Shown here piece by piece: positions 18,063 through 26,972 of a stretch of DNA of 64,000 nt. The notes under the pieces were generated by a model. That model worked only from the letters and a program-made list of their open reading frames with translations, was not told the origin of the DNA and made no database searches. The stretch spans positions 744,001 through 808,000 of the forward strand of contig NZ_CP143624.1 in assembly GCF_050038885.1 (NCBI RefSeq). The letters run 5' to 3'. The stretch comes from Myxococcus flavus. Its GTDB lineage: Bacteria; Myxococcota; Myxococcia; Myxococcales; Myxococcaceae. Position 1 is the first letter of the stretch. The number at the start of each line of letters is the position of its first letter. Both the position numbers and the translations under genes were made by a program.

Positions 18063-19544
18063 ATGCCATCGCGATGCATGCTGTTGTGTCTTTCATTATT
18101 GCTCTCCACGGGTTGCGCGACGTCGCGGGCGCTGTGCCCCCAGGAAGGCGGGCGGCCCTGGCACGAGGTCCAGAGCACGCACTTCCGTATCCAGACGAAC
18201 CTGTCGCCCGAGGCCGCGACCACCACGGCACTGGAGCTGGAGAAGCACCGGCGCGCGCTGCTGCTGGCATGGGGCACGGACTTCGACCCGCCCGGCACGG
18301 TGGAGGTCATCCTCCTGCGCAACCTGCATGAGCTCAGTGAGTTCACCCAGGGCCACGCGGCCGGCTTCGCGGGCACCACCGAGCGGGGGCCCCTGCTGGT
18401 GATGGGCGGCAACGGGTACCTGCTGGAGGACTCACCAGACCTGCGGATTCAGACGCACGAGCTGGCGCACTACCTGAGCCGCTTCGTGCTGCTTCGCCAG
18501 CCCCGCTGGCTGGCGGAGGGGTTGGCGCAGTACCTGGAGACGGCGCACATCAAGCCGAGCACGAACGAGGTGGTGCTGGGCCGTGCGAATGGCTGGAACC
18601 TGGGCTACGTGCGCGAGCACGGCTGGCTGGACATCAGCGAGCTGTGGGCCTGGGACCAGAAGGGGCTGATGAGCCAGAGCGAACAGCAGTGGCACTACGC
18701 GTCCTCGTGGCTGTGGGTGCACTACCTGTTCAACATCCACCCGGAGCGCATGGAGGACTTCCAACTGCGGCTGGCCCGCGCCGAGGACCCGAAGAAGGCG
18801 TGGGAGGCGTCGTTCAAGGGCGTGCAGGACCTTCAGGGCGAGCTGCGTACGTATGTCACGAGCGGGCGGTACAGCGTCCTCACCATGCCGCTGCCGCCAG
18901 TGCCGCCACAGGTGGATGTGCGGCCCATGGCGAACGCGGACGTGCACGCCGTCCGGGCGCTGCTGTACCTCCGGTCGCCGGGGGAACGCACCGGGGAGCA
19001 ACGGCTGGAGAACGCGAAGCGCGAGGTGGCGCAGGGGTTGAAGGAGGAGCCGACGAACGTCAACGCGACGATTCTGGCGACCCTCCTGGGCAAGGACACG
19101 GTGCCGATGGAAGCCGTGCGGGCGCTGGTGAAGGCTCACCCTGACAACGGCCGCGCGTGGGATTTGCTGGCGAGCCGACTGGCAGCGGAGGGTGAAGTCA
19201 AGGAGGCGGAGGAGGCACGGAAGCGGGCGGCGGAGTTGCTGCCGAACGATGCGAACATCCTGAACAGCCTCGCGTGGCACTACGCCGTGACGCAGGAGCC
19301 AGCAAAGGGGCTGTCGGCGGCGCAAAAAGCGGTGGCGCTGTCGCCGGGAAGCTCGTCCATCCTCGACACGTATGCGGCGTTGCTGTTCCAGCTGGACCGG
19401 TGCCCGGAGGCGCTGGGAATGCAGCGACGCGCCATGGACATGCTGCACGAGCGAACCCCGGACGCGGCACGTCAGGAGCTGAATCAACGGCTCCAGAGCT
19501 ACCACGCGAAGTGTGGAGGCACGGCGTCCGCCGTCACGAAGTGA
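18063..19544 (+). CDS. Lipoprotein with peptidase-MA-like metalloprotease and TPR domains
   Basis: A 493-residue lipoprotein: signal peptide with lipobox STGC (Cys18), then a gluzincin-like domain with the zinc motif HELAH (132-136) and downstream Glu in RWLAEGLAQYLE (Glu152), matching the MA-clan peptidase/DUF1570 layout. From about residue 290 it becomes helical with TPR repeats (AWDLLASRLAAEGEVKEAEEARKRAAELLPND and similar units). The combination suggests a cell-envelope protease or protease-like scaffold that docks partner proteins through its TPRs. It stands alone between other units and is followed by a strong hairpin. Confidence 0.87.
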   Translation: MPSRCMLLCLSLLLSTGCATSRALCPQEGGRPWHEVQSTHFRIQTNLSPEAATTTALELEKHRRALLLAWGTDFDPPGTVEVILLRNLHELSEFTQGHAAGFAGTTERGPLLVMGGNGYLLEDSPDLRIQTHELAHYLSRFVLLRQPRWLAEGLAQYLETAHIKPSTNEVVLGRANGWNLGYVREHGWLDISELWAWDQKGLMSQSEQQWHYASSWLWVHYLFNIHPERMEDFQLRLARAEDPKKAWEASFKGVQDLQGELRTYVTSGRYSVLTMPLPPVPPQVDVRPMANADVHAVRALLYLRSPGERTGEQRLENAKREVAQGLKEEPTNVNATILATLLGKDTVPMEAVRALVKAHPDNGRAWDLLASRLAAEGEVKEAEEARKRAAELLPNDANILNSLAWHYAVTQEPAKGLSAAQKAVALSPGSSSILDTYAALLFQLDRCPEALGMQRRAMDMLHERTPDAARQELNQRLQSYHAKCGGTASAVTK

Positions 19545-19562
19545 GGTAGCGAGTTGATGGGC

Positions 19563-19598
19563 TGGCACCCGCTCCGGCAGCGCCTGGAGTGGGTGCCA
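19563..19598. terminator. Terminator hairpin
   Basis: The 13-bp arms TGGCACCCGCTCC (19563-19575) and GGAGTGGGTGCCA (19586-19598) pair with one G-U wobble around a 10-nt loop, 18 bases after the stop of the protease/TPR gene. There is no T tract. Confidence 0.65.
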
Positions 19599-19756
19599 TG
19601 CACTGCCGCATTCTCGCCGGACGCCCCCATCCAGGAGCCCAGCGACAAGCGGTGGTGGCTCGCCCCACCCGCCCCGACATTCTCTTGTTTTGCATGAATT
19701 GCTAGTTTCTTCGAACACTGCGCCGGGAAGCCCCTGGCGCAAGATTCGAGGGAATC

Positions 19757-20494
19757 ATGCTCAAGCTCTTGTCGTCGGCGGTGCTCAGCCTGCTCGTCTC
19801 CCTGGGGCTCCTCCCCTCCTCCCCGTCGGAGGAGCTCGCGGCGCTCGCCGCCACGACGACCACGGTCGCGACCCACAACACCCTGCGCGGGCAGGCGACG
19901 TTCAAACCGCTCGCGGACGTCATCGGCTGGCAGGAGGTCAGCACCGCGGAGGGTCACTCGAAGCTCGGGGCGCTCGAGTACTACGACCATTACCGCCCGG
20001 GCGAGGAGCGACTCGCCGCACGCAACTCCATCGCCATCTCCTGGCGCAAGAACAAGTACGAGCGGACCGGTGGCGGGTCCCGCCTCACGCACGGCGGTGA
20101 GGCGGGTGTGACGCCAGCGCGCTTCGTGAACTGGGTCGTGCTGAAGAACAAGGAGACCGGCGCGAAGCTGGCGTTCATCAACACCCACTACATCTCCGGC
20201 GCGTGGAACGGTCAGCACCCCGAGCGCCAGGAGCGCTGGCGGACGCACAACGCCGTGGTGCGCGAGGTCGTCGCGGAGCTGCGCGGCCGGGGCCTGCCCG
20301 TCGTCCTGGTGGGCGACTTCAATCGCCAGCTCTCGCAGGACATCCCGGGGATGAACCACCTGCGCACGGCGGGCGTCTCCGGCGTGCCCATCGATCAAAT
20401 CTACGTCAGCCAGGGTATTGGCACCGGCCCCGCCGAGCGCCTGGAGAAGTACGGCTCCGACCACTTCGCCTACACGGCGACCGTCCGATACTGA
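19757..20494 (+). CDS. Secreted endonuclease/exonuclease/phosphatase family protein
   Basis: A 245-residue exported hydrolase: signal peptide to about residue 30, then the EEP fold with its landmarks in order: HNTLRG, WQEVS (metal-binding Glu60), INTHYISG (catalytic His region), GDFN (metal/catalytic Asp-Asn) and SDHFAYTA (final Asp-His). It is shorter than DNase I but complete for the core fold. Secreted EEP proteins act as nucleases or phospho(di)esterases; the target is unknown, and degradation of prey DNA or lipid head groups is a reasonable inference for a predator. Confidence 0.88.
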   Translation: MLKLLSSAVLSLLVSLGLLPSSPSEELAALAATTTTVATHNTLRGQATFKPLADVIGWQEVSTAEGHSKLGALEYYDHYRPGEERLAARNSIAISWRKNKYERTGGGSRLTHGGEAGVTPARFVNWVVLKNKETGAKLAFINTHYISGAWNGQHPERQERWRTHNAVVREVVAELRGRGLPVVLVGDFNRQLSQDIPGMNHLRTAGVSGVPIDQIYVSQGIGTGPAERLEKYGSDHFAYTATVRY

Positions 20495-20649
20495 GTGGGT
20501 GGCCGCTCCGCCCTGGCTGCTTCCCTGCAAGCGCCAGCGGCGTTGGCTGTAGCGACATTGTCAAGGTGCGCGCGCGCCAGCGTTCAAGACACTTGTCCCC
20601 TGGTACGAAATCGATAGGCGCGGAAGCGCATGTGCTACGTCGAACCCGC

Positions 20650-22035
20650 ATGCGCTCTCTGCGACGACTCGCGGTTTGTGTCACCGCATTGCTGATGACG
20701 GCATGCCCCCGTGCGACGCGCCCGTCTGCCGAGAGATTGCCCCTTGGCAACGACAGCATGCTCCGGGTGCCCCTGGACGAAGCACTGTCGAAGGCACGGC
20801 AGGTCCTGGAGAGTCAGGGGCACACCTTCGAAGCGCCCAGGGGCGGTGCATCGCTTCGCACGTCATGGACAGCCCTTCCCGGGCAGCCAGGCTTCATACG
20901 CCGTGTGGTGACGGGCCTACGCGTCGAGGAAGGCGTATCCCTGGTCCGTGTCTTCAAGGTGTGGAGCCCGACGGCTTCAGGCCCGGCTCCCGGCAAGGTG
21001 CGCTACGAGCGAGACCGTGCGCTCGAACAAGCCCTCACGGCGGCCCTCCCTCCCGACACCGTGGTGGAGCTCGACCAGGGCCGCTTCCCTGTGAATCCTC
21101 AGCGAGCGCCGGTGCGTGACGCGAGCTTCTATCTGGAGCGCTGGGCGCTGGAGGGAACGGGCGGGCTCGATGCACACGGGCGCTGCTCGCGCCACATCAA
21201 AGGCATGCGGGCGCTCATTCAACCAGGATTCACCCTGCTGGTGGGTGAACAGCTCGGGAGCCAGGAAGCACCCGCGGCGGTCGGCGACCTCGTGTGTGAG
21301 GCCGCCGAGGCAGGCCAGGACGTGGCCCTGGGGCTCTCCATTCCCCGGACCGAGCAAGAAAGCGTGGACCGCTATCTCTCCAGCCTTGGTGCACCTGCAG
21401 ACCAGGACGCGCTGCTGAAAGGCGTCTTCTGGCGCCGCCCCTATCAGGACGGGCGCAGCAGTTGGGCGATCGTGGACCTTCTGGACCGGGTGAGAGCACT
21501 GCGGGCCTCGGGCCTGCCCATCACCGTGGTGGCCTTCGATACGGACGGCACGGTGGTGGGCAGCGAACGTGACGCGAAGATGGCGGCCGTCTGGACGGCC
21601 CGTCGCGCGGAGCATCAGGACGAGGCCTTCATCGTGCTGGCAGGAAATGCCCACATGCAGATTGCGCGAGGCACCCGCTGGGACGCGCAATTCGAGCCCA
21701 TGGCCTGGCTGCTCGCGAAATCGGAGCGGCGCCTGACGGCGCTCGACCTCAGCTTCTCGGCAGGGAGGCGGTGGGGTTGCGACCTCACCGCGGGGAGCGA
21801 GCTGCAATGCCAGGTCGTCGAGGCGGAACCGTCCGAGCGAGTTGCCGGGACTCCTGGCCAGTCTCCCCACATCCGGCTGTTCTCGTCGTTCTCCTGGGGC
21901 TTCCACGGGCTCCTGTATGTGGGGGCACTCTCACCCTCCATGCCAGCGACGTCCTTGGCAGGGCACGCTCCGCCTCCGGAGGACCCGCTGCTTGCGCCCC
22001 GCAAGGGCACGCAGCGGCGCGTGAAGCTCTACTGA
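20650..22035 (+). CDS. ChaN/erythromycin-esterase-like lipoprotein
   Basis: A 461-residue protein with a signal peptide ending in TAC (Cys19, acceptable lipobox). The first domain (to about residue 160) is an extracytoplasmic lipoprotein-like region. The second resembles the ChaN/EreA-like fold: LLVGEQLGSQEAPAAVGDLV with the Glu-Gln of the GE(Q/H) motif, GLSIPRTEQESVDRYL, then GRSSWAIVDLLDRVRAL and VLAGNAHMQ. ChaN proteins bind haem; a haem-iron or hydrolase role is possible. The GEQ rather than GExH motif may weaken catalysis. It is likely monocistronic. Confidence 0.75.
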   Translation: MRSLRRLAVCVTALLMTACPRATRPSAERLPLGNDSMLRVPLDEALSKARQVLESQGHTFEAPRGGASLRTSWTALPGQPGFIRRVVTGLRVEEGVSLVRVFKVWSPTASGPAPGKVRYERDRALEQALTAALPPDTVVELDQGRFPVNPQRAPVRDASFYLERWALEGTGGLDAHGRCSRHIKGMRALIQPGFTLLVGEQLGSQEAPAAVGDLVCEAAEAGQDVALGLSIPRTEQESVDRYLSSLGAPADQDALLKGVFWRRPYQDGRSSWAIVDLLDRVRALRASGLPITVVAFDTDGTVVGSERDAKMAAVWTARRAEHQDEAFIVLAGNAHMQIARGTRWDAQFEPMAWLLAKSERRLTALDLSFSAGRRWGCDLTAGSELQCQVVEAEPSERVAGTPGQSPHIRLFSSFSWGFHGLLYVGALSPSMPATSLAGHAPPPEDPLLAPRKGTQRRVKLY

Positions 22036-22244
22036 CCCAACCACGGGGGACAATGAGCGCCCCAGCGCGATGGACGAACTGACGGCGCCGCCTGCCTCCA
22101 CACCTCAGCCGCTCGGGCCCGCTCGGCAGGGCCAACGTGGCTCACGCCCGACTCCCGTCCTCCCTTCAAGCGGAGATAAAGCGCTCGCTGGCGGCTGGCC
22201 GGGCGCGCGTCGGCGCTCACGTCTCATTCTGTTATACGGGGCGG

Positions 22245-23003
22245 GTGAGCGTCGCTTCCCTTGAAGAAGGCCCGCTGCGAGGGCCGAGCTTCTTTCTGAG
22301 CCGTACCGCACTCCGTTCGCTCGCGCTTTCCCATCGCGCCAGCTACGGCGCGGCGCGGCCCCACCCCCACGTCGTCATCGATGGATTCCTGGGAGAGCCG
22401 CTGGCATCCGGCCTGGCCGACGTCTTCCCCGGCGCAACAGAGGCCAGCTGGAAGCGGCGTGACCACCCGGAGCAGGCTGCACGCCTGGGGCAGCTTCAGC
22501 GCAAGGGCTTCGAGGAAGTGCCCGGAGCACTCCGGCACCTGCTCTCGGAGTTCTCCGGGATGGCGTTCATCGACTTCCTGGAGACGCTCACTGGCGTGCA
22601 GGGGCTCATCGCGGATCCGCACTTCCGGGGCGCGGGCCTCCACCTCACGTTGCGCGGAGGGCATCTGGCGCTGCATGCCGACTTCAACCGGGATCGCTTT
22701 CGTGCGCTCACCCGGCGGCTCACCGTCCTCTACTACCTGAACCCCGGCTGGGAACCCGCCTGGGGTGGTGACCTGGAGCTGTGGAGCGCGGACCTCTCCC
22801 GGTGCGAGACGCGCATCGCGCCGCTCCTGGATCGCCTGGTCGTGATGGCTCATGGTGACGACCACTGGCATGGGCACCCCAGTCCCCTGGAGTGCCCCGA
22901 GGGACGAGGCCGCGCCGCCGTCGCGGCCTACTTCTACACCGCGGAGGTGTCCCCGGACGCACCCGAGCCCCACAGCGCCATCTGGGCGCCACCGCGCGCA
23001 TAG
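22245..23003 (+). CDS. 2-oxoglutarate/Fe(II)-dependent oxygenase
   Basis: A prolyl-4-hydroxylase-like 2OG-Fe(II) oxygenase of about 252 residues. The jelly-roll core carries the iron ligands HAD in LALHADFNRDRF and the distal His in DDHWHGHP, plus the 2OG-binding Arg in GRGRAAVAAYFYT. The N-terminal part PHVVIDGFLGEP is typical of the family. I chose GTG at 22245, preceded by ACGGGGCGG; GTG at 22137 would add 36 residues with no homologous look. It lies 10 bp upstream of an ATP-grasp gene on the same strand, so both are probably cotranscribed and may modify the same small molecule or peptide. Confidence 0.87.
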   Translation: MSVASLEEGPLRGPSFFLSRTALRSLALSHRASYGAARPHPHVVIDGFLGEPLASGLADVFPGATEASWKRRDHPEQAARLGQLQRKGFEEVPGALRHLLSEFSGMAFIDFLETLTGVQGLIADPHFRGAGLHLTLRGGHLALHADFNRDRFRALTRRLTVLYYLNPGWEPAWGGDLELWSADLSRCETRIAPLLDRLVVMAHGDDHWHGHPSPLECPEGRGRAAVAAYFYTAEVSPDAPEPHSAIWAPPRA

Positions 23004-23013
23004 AGGCTCGCCC

Positions 23014-23763
23014 ATGATTCGCAGCGCATTCATCCAGGAGTACGGCGCTGGGCGCATGGAGCCTGAGATGAGAGCGCTGCTCGACGAGCTCCTGGCACGC
23101 GGCATCCCCGTCGAAACGTTCACGGAGAAGCGCCTCTCCCGGGGGCAACTGCCACTGGCCCGGGACGTGCTGGTCGCGGGCGATGTCCCGACCGTGTTGG
23201 GAGCCCTGAGGCAGCTGGGCATCGATGCACCGGAGACGCAGGACTATCCACCGAGCCTGAGCCCCTTCCTCCACCGACGTGTCTGGCGGAGCACCGTCCG
23301 GCAACTGACCGCCGATGTCCTCTACGGCTCGGTCCCACCGGTTTTCGCCAAACCCCGTGGACGTCGGAAGCGATTCACCGGCCACGTCTTCGCCCGTGCC
23401 GACGACTTGCTCTATCTGGAGCGCGCATCCGCGAGCACGGACATCCTCTGCTCCGAAGTCGTTCGCTGGCTCAGCGAGTACCGGGCCTTCGTCGTGCGTG
23501 GCGACATCGTGGGTATTCGCAACTATGGCGGTGACCCGTCCCAGCGCGTGGATGAAGAGTCGGTGCGACAGGCAATCCAGTGCCTGGAGTCAGCAGGTGA
23601 AGGCACCGCGGGCTATGCGGTTGATTTCGGAGTGCTCGAGCCGGGCCAGACCGCGCTCGTCGAGTGGAATGACGGATTCTCGCTCGGCGCGTATGGGCTG
23701 GAGCGCGGTCCGTATACCGACTTGACGCTGGCCCGATGGCTGGAGCTGACGCAATCCGGATAA
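23014..23763 (+). CDS. ATP-grasp domain protein (R2K/DUF4343 type)
   Basis: A 249-residue member of the R2K clade of ATP-grasp enzymes. After an N-terminal alpha/beta domain (FIQEYGAGRMEPEMRALLDEL), the ATP-grasp core shows VFAKPRGRRKRFTGHVF with the nucleotide-binding Lys, a strand EYRAFVVRGDIVGI, and the signature VEWNDGFSLGAYGL, corresponding to the ENDGxxxGxY magnesium-binding site. R2K proteins are predicted amide/peptide ligases that can act on peptides or nucleic-acid-linked substrates. Coupling to a 2OG oxygenase 10 bp upstream suggests a two-step tailoring pathway; no precursor peptide was found. Confidence 0.85.
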   Translation: MIRSAFIQEYGAGRMEPEMRALLDELLARGIPVETFTEKRLSRGQLPLARDVLVAGDVPTVLGALRQLGIDAPETQDYPPSLSPFLHRRVWRSTVRQLTADVLYGSVPPVFAKPRGRRKRFTGHVFARADDLLYLERASASTDILCSEVVRWLSEYRAFVVRGDIVGIRNYGGDPSQRVDEESVRQAIQCLESAGEGTAGYAVDFGVLEPGQTALVEWNDGFSLGAYGLERGPYTDLTLARWLELTQSG

Positions 23764-23868
23764 CGTCCAGACGAAGCCCCGCCCCCGGAGATGCCGGGAG
23801 CGAGGCGTGGTGCCCAGACTCGAGCTGGGCGGGTTCCTCGAGGGACGGAGCCCCACCGCGCTCGCCAG

Positions 23869-26754
23869 CTACCGGCCGTCGAGCCTGCCGTCCAGGTTCC
23901 GGTCGAGCGCGATGCGCGTACCGGAGCCCGGGGGCACCGCGGTGAAGGTCACCTCCTGCCCCGGCGTGTTCGCCAGCGCGCGAAGCGCCGCGGTGGAGAT
24001 GTTCGCGCCACCGTCATCCGGCTTCCACGTCCCTGACGCCCGCTCGTACAGGAAGCCCTTCACCCGGTTCCCCACGGCCGACTTCGCCACCAGGTCGGCC
24101 TCATGGGTCGCGCCACCGAGAATCTTCGACACGAACGGCGCTCGGGCACGCGCGATCAGCAGGTCGATGCGCGAGCCGACAGCGGAGGCGTTCGAGGCCG
24201 TGAGCGTCACCTGCTGGCCGACAATCGGCGCCAGGTCGGTGTCCGCCGCGAGCATGAAGTCCTCCATCTGCCGACGCTCGGTGTCGTTCCGGAAGCCCAC
24301 CAGCGGCCCGCCAATGCTCGTGTTGGTGAAGACGATGGCGCTGAAGAAGCGGAACAGGGTGTCCACCGCGCCATCGTGCGTGAAGCCGAAGCCGCGAATC
24401 TGGTCTCCCAACTGCCCCGTCTCCGGGTGCGTGAAGAAGCTGCTGTCCGGGAAGCCGAACATGCCGACCTTCGTGTACATGTTCCGCACGTGGGGAATCT
24501 TCATGATCTGGCTGATGCCCTCGAAGCTGGCCCGGGTATCGGTGCCGAAGAAGCCCTGTGCACCGTCAATCGCGTGACAGCCATTGCAGTTGAAGCCGTT
24601 GTCTTCACCAATGGCGATGCCATCCACCCGGCGGCTGCCGAAGTAGAAATCGCTTCCCGCCTTCTGGGAGGGCGTGAGCGAGTTGTCCAGCCTGCGGATG
24701 GGGTTGGGCGGCAATTGCACCTGGAGCTGGAAGGTCGTGAACTTGTCCATCTCCTCCTCGGTGGGCATCGACGCGCGGCCCAGCAGCTCCGGGAACGCCA
24801 CGATGAAGTTCTTGAAGGACATCTCCTCCCCGCCGGCATCGACACCGAAGAAGCCGTTCGAGCGGTCTCCCCGCCAGTGCATGGCCCCGCCGTTCGTCAT
24901 GCCGCGCAGGGTCTGCGTCGTCATGGGCCCCTTCATCGGGTGGAACTCGTTCTGTCGCCCCGTGCCGTTGATGGGTGAGCTCGGGTGGCCGGTGAAGGCA
25001 CGGAAGATGCCAATCTCCAGGTCGCTCGCGAGGCGCATGTTGATGGGGTTGCTCGTCACCGGCGCGTCCGGATTGCCCAGGTCCCAGGCCAGCTCGTCCT
25101 TGTCGCCGAAGATGTGGCAGCTGGCGCAGGACGCCTCGCCGTTGGCCGAGGAGAAGTTGGCGTCATACAGGAACGGACGGCCCTGGACGACGGAGGCCGG
25201 CTCCGGGTTGTAGAGTGGCACCGAGGACAGCTCGGCCTTGGTGGCCAGGTCGATGACCTTCACCGCGTTGTCGAAGCGGGTCATCACGTAGAGGCGGTTG
25301 CGCGCCTCGTCCAGCACCAGGCCGCTGGGGCCACCTCCACTCACGGGGATGTGGTTGGCGCTCGCGGTGCGAGGGTTGAATGCGTTGCTCTCCAGCGCCG
25401 CCGTGTCGTAGACGCCAATCTTGCTGGAGCTGAACGCGGCCACATACAGCTTCGTGCCATCCTGGGAGACGACCATCTCCGTCGGCGTGGAGAGGCTGTG
25501 GGCCTTCACCGAGGGGTCGAAGCCGGGCTTCCCCGCCAACTTCGAGTAATCGATGTGCTTGTTGAGGTGCCGAGGGAGGACCGCGCCCCCGGAGATGACG
25601 GTGATGCGCATCTGCGCGATGTTGCCCTGTACGGTACTGCCACCAAACTCACCGGGTCCCTCGAAGTGGGTCAGGTTGTTGGCCTCGCTGTTGGACGCAT
25701 ACAGCACGCCCGACTTCGGGTTGGTGGCCAGGTTGAAGATGGTGGTGCCCACGCCCGTATAGAAGGCCGTCTCCCGGAGGCTGTCCGCGTCGATGGCGAA
25801 GACGTCCTTGTCCGGCAGCCGCAGGCGCACACCATTGTTGAAGTTGCGGCCCAGCGAGTCCTGCCACTGCCCGGCGTCGTTGTTCCACTTGACGATGAGG
25901 GCAGCCTCCGGCGCCTTCGCGCCCTGGAAGTTCGTCGCGGGCCCCGGCAGGCCGCCCGGCATGAGGTTGTTGCCGAATGGCGGGGTATCGGGGAAGACGA
26001 GGCACAGGTCCCTTTCCTTGAACCCGTCACACACATTCCCCAGGTTGACGGAGGTCGTCTGATTGCCGGACTGGGCAATGGCCGCATAGACAGTCTTCTT
26101 GTCCGGACTGGTGGCGAGCCCGCGCGGCGTGTCGCCGAAGAGCGTCACGATGCGCACCGGCGTTCCGCCGAGCGTCGCGCCCAGGGAGGCCGGGTTGAAG
26201 ACCCAGACGTCCGCGCGTCCTACCCCCGGCGTGGTGAGCTGGGGGTCACCCGCACCGGGGACATTGGCGATGGACGCGTCGGTGCGGTGCTGACCGCGAT
26301 GCGCCGTGGTGATGAAGGCGTAGCCGTTGGTGCCGGCGAAGACGATGTCGCGCGGCTCGTCGCCCACGAGCAGCGTCCGCACCACGCGCGGCGTGCCGAC
26401 CAGGCTGACCACGCTGACGCTGTCCGACAGGTGATTGACCACCCAGACTTCCGTGTTGCTGCGCGCGGCGACCGAGACGGGCTCCAGGCCCACGGGGACC
26501 TCGGCGATGAGCGAGAGCCCGGCGCTGCTGACCGAGAAGACCTCCAGCCGGTTGTCCGGGGTATTGACGGCGAACAGCCGCGTCCCATCCGGGGAGAGGG
26601 CCAGGGGACGCACGTGCGCGCTCTCGAACGTGATGAACGAGGGCGCCTGCGCCGCGGCGGTGAAGGCGGCCAACAACGACACCGCGGCGCACAACGAAAC
26701 GGCTCGAGCGCGCCAGCGACTCCTGCTCGCGCCCATTTGCTGAGTACCCACCAT
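23869..26754 (-). CDS. YncE-like beta-propeller fused to diheme cytochrome c peroxidase
   Basis: A 961-residue exported protein. A Sec signal (about residues 7-35) leads into a YVTN/WD-like beta-propeller (about 45-520, repeats such as RLFAVNTPDNRLEVFSV and KLYVAAFSSSKIGVYD). A MauG/CcpA-like domain follows with two haem c sites: CASCH (543-547) and CNGCH (723-727). The region after the second haem resembles diheme peroxidases. Such fusions occur in Gram-negative predators and MbnH/MauG-related enzymes; electrons or peroxide chemistry would take place in the periplasm. The ATG at 26754 has GAGGTGAG upstream. It is divergent from a MalT-type regulator, which may control it. Confidence 0.87.
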   Translation of the reverse strand: MVGTQQMGASRSRWRARAVSLCAAVSLLAAFTAAAQAPSFITFESAHVRPLALSPDGTRLFAVNTPDNRLEVFSVSSAGLSLIAEVPVGLEPVSVAARSNTEVWVVNHLSDSVSVVSLVGTPRVVRTLLVGDEPRDIVFAGTNGYAFITTAHRGQHRTDASIANVPGAGDPQLTTPGVGRADVWVFNPASLGATLGGTPVRIVTLFGDTPRGLATSPDKKTVYAAIAQSGNQTTSVNLGNVCDGFKERDLCLVFPDTPPFGNNLMPGGLPGPATNFQGAKAPEAALIVKWNNDAGQWQDSLGRNFNNGVRLRLPDKDVFAIDADSLRETAFYTGVGTTIFNLATNPKSGVLYASNSEANNLTHFEGPGEFGGSTVQGNIAQMRITVISGGAVLPRHLNKHIDYSKLAGKPGFDPSVKAHSLSTPTEMVVSQDGTKLYVAAFSSSKIGVYDTAALESNAFNPRTASANHIPVSGGGPSGLVLDEARNRLYVMTRFDNAVKVIDLATKAELSSVPLYNPEPASVVQGRPFLYDANFSSANGEASCASCHIFGDKDELAWDLGNPDAPVTSNPINMRLASDLEIGIFRAFTGHPSSPINGTGRQNEFHPMKGPMTTQTLRGMTNGGAMHWRGDRSNGFFGVDAGGEEMSFKNFIVAFPELLGRASMPTEEEMDKFTTFQLQVQLPPNPIRRLDNSLTPSQKAGSDFYFGSRRVDGIAIGEDNGFNCNGCHAIDGAQGFFGTDTRASFEGISQIMKIPHVRNMYTKVGMFGFPDSSFFTHPETGQLGDQIRGFGFTHDGAVDTLFRFFSAIVFTNTSIGGPLVGFRNDTERRQMEDFMLAADTDLAPIVGQQVTLTASNASAVGSRIDLLIARARAPFVSKILGGATHEADLVAKSAVGNRVKGFLYERASGTWKPDDGGANISTAALRALANTPGQEVTFTAVPPGSGTRIALDRNLDGRLDGR

Positions 26755-26972
26755 ATGGCTCACCTCACGAGACGGGGAAGCGTTGCTGTCCGGGGATTAC
26801 CAGTGGGCCGCGCGACATTGCCCCCACCGAAGGGAGGGGAAACGGCCTGTGTGACGCATTGCAGTGTTCAATTCGCGACGCTCGCGATGGGATTGCTTCG
26901 CGCGAGCCCGACCTGATTCACCGGTTTTCCGTGGTCTACTGACTGACGCAATCGGCCGAAGGGGTGGTGCCC
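26755..26972. promoter_or_regulatory. Divergent intergenic region, peroxidase and LuxR genes
   Basis: A 218-bp region that must hold the promoters of both genes. It contains TCGCGA-CGC-TCGCGA at 26875-26889, two palindromic hexamers forming a symmetric site that could bind the LuxR-type protein. This is only a candidate; -35/-10 elements are not clear. Confidence 0.4.

Noticed and set aside
22070..22264. Small open frame that might be a RiPP precursor before the 2OG oxygenase
   Set aside because: 64 codons, Pro/Gly/Arg-rich, no leader-like pattern, weak ribosome site, and it overlaps the chosen oxygenase start.
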